A DNA stretch of 6,297 nt. Source: Nitrospirota bacterium. GTDB taxonomy: Bacteria > Nitrospirota > Thermodesulfovibrionia > Thermodesulfovibrionales > JdFR-88. A program made the position numbers and the translations under genes. Each line of letters starts with the position of its first letter. The first letter of the stretch is position 1. This document shows, piece after piece, positions 5,841 through 6,297 of this stretch. The notes beneath the pieces were generated by a model. That model was not told the origin of the DNA and did not search any database. It saw only the letters and a program-made list of their open reading frames with translations. The stretch covers positions 1 to 6,297 of the forward strand of contig JAKAEG010000195.1 of assembly GCA_021819985.1 (NCBI GenBank), read 5' to 3'.

Positions 5841-6297
5841 TCATTTAAGCAGGCCCTCTATGTATTTCATATCCAGGTTTTCCCTGATTACGCCGGCCAG
5901 GGCATTGATGTCCTTTTCTTTGATTGCGCCATAGCATACGGGTTTTCTTTCCGGTAGGCCCGCGCGCGCCCTTAACTCGTTCAAAAACCTGCCCCTGAAA
6001 TCATCGTTGTCGAAAATGCCATGAATATAAGTTCCCCAGACATTTGATTTCCGGGAACCATCCGGCACGGCCTCGCCCGTCGCGAGGCGCTTGAGCCTGA
6101 ACAGTCCGGTATCTCCGGTTGACCGCCCCATGTGCACCTCATAGCCCGCGAGCAGGCCAGCCTGATTACGATCGAACACTGAAGCGCGCCCCGTTTTGCT
6201 TACTTCAACTTGGCCCGTCTCGAAAGCCTCTGCCTGGCCCGCTTCAAATGCCTCTACTTGGCCCGCTTCGGACGCTTCTACCTGTGTAGTCACCTTA
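5841..6297 (-). CDS. cbiP: Cobyric acid synthase, C-terminal part (partial, 5' end outside window)
   Basis: This is the end of glutamine-dependent cobyric acid synthase (CbiP/CobQ), which in the cytoplasm amidates the peripheral carboxylates of adenosylcobyrinic acid a,c-diamide to give adenosylcobyric acid. About 151 codons are visible. The frame stays open to the right edge, reading K-V-T-T-Q, so the GTG at 6293 is an internal valine and not a start. Seen: GYEVHMGRSTG (about 6146-6114), the family's conserved GYEIHMG-type motif, and SNVWGTYIHGIFDN, which carries the class I glutamine amidotransferase-like histidine (codon 6023-6021). The nucleophile-cysteine region and the N-terminal synthetase domain lie outside the window. 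An odd feature is an 8-residue repeat (QVEASEAG, QVEAFEAG, QAEAFETG, QVEVSKTG) that lengthens the linker before GYEVHMG. cbiB follows after 148 bp on the same strand. The family call is secure; cbiP versus cobQ is only naming. Confidence 0.93.
   Translation of the reverse strand, partial: KVTTQVEASEAGQVEAFEAGQAEAFETGQVEVSKTGRASVFDRNQAGLLAGYEVHMGRSTGDTGLFRLKRLATGEAVPDGSRKSNVWGTYIHGIFDNDDFRGRFLNELRARAGLPERKPVCYGAIKEKDINALAGVIRENLDMKYIEGLLK
6189..6284 (-). repeat. 24-bp tandem repeat inside cbiP, four in-frame copies
   Basis: Four consecutive 24-bp units (6261-6284, 6237-6260, 6213-6236, 6189-6212) encode QVEASEAG, QVEAFEAG, QAEAFETG and QVEVSKTG. The first three are close at DNA level, each beginning gccc and ending with ctg or ttg on the plus strand. 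The fourth is diverged, and a fifth stretch (6165-6188, RASVFDRN) may be a decayed copy. The period is a multiple of three, so the reading frame is kept. The peptide is acidic and low in complexity, as expected for a surface loop. Confidence 0.85.

Noticed and set aside
6291..6293. GTG near the right edge as a gene start
   Set aside because: The frame continues upstream to the window edge, and the sequence around it (K-V-T-T-Q-V) is an internal part of the cobyric acid synthase, whose main domains must lie beyond the edge.

Overview
The window holds six genes, all on the minus strand, so it is read from high to low coordinates. Three are cobalamin (vitamin B12) biosynthesis genes: the C-terminal part of cobyric acid synthase (cbiP/cobQ, cut by the right edge), cbiB, and a threonine-phosphate decarboxylase (cobD). 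After them come a predicted outer-membrane beta-barrel protein of the DUF3373 type, an exported protein ending in two SHOCT-like helical hairpins, and a small conserved protein of unknown function. The exported proteins and the C-terminal aromatic beta-barrel signature point to a Gram-negative (diderm) bacterium. The DUF3373 protein, the small VQTED-type protein and the GTCATTCCCG-type dispersed hairpins remind me of Nitrospirota or Desulfobacterota-like anaerobes. That placement is an inference; no marker gene is present.

Layout. 5841-6297: end of cbiP, with a 24-bp tandem repeat expanding a linker. 5693-5840: intergenic stretch filled by a paired hairpin repeat. 4751-5692: cbiB. 3661-4746: cobD, 4 bp after cbiB. 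3454-3660: leader and promoter region of the DUF3373 gene. 1864-3453: the DUF3373 gene, ended by a strong intrinsic terminator at 1788-1821. 1549-1787: the rest of that 309-bp gap, with a hairpin pair and the ribosome-binding site of the next gene. 676-1548: the SHOCT-like protein. 476-675: another hairpin pair. 188-475: the small protein. 1-187: two further hairpin units and nothing else recognisable.

How the genes fit together. CbiP amidates the corrin ring, CobD makes the (R)-1-amino-2-propanol phosphate arm from threonine phosphate, and CbiB attaches that arm to give adenosylcobinamide (phosphate). The three therefore cover consecutive late steps of one pathway and probably form part of a larger operon that begins beyond the right edge. 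The DUF3373 gene has its own candidate promoter and terminator and appears to be a separate unit.

The most striking non-coding signal is a family of at least eight short palindromic units (26 or 30-31 nt). They sit in four intergenic pairs, three of them head to head (GTCAT..ATCCA / TGGAT..ATGAC). The base next to the CCCG/CGGG core changes from unit to unit with a matching change on the other arm. This looks like a REP/BIME-like repeat family maintained at the level of hairpin structure.
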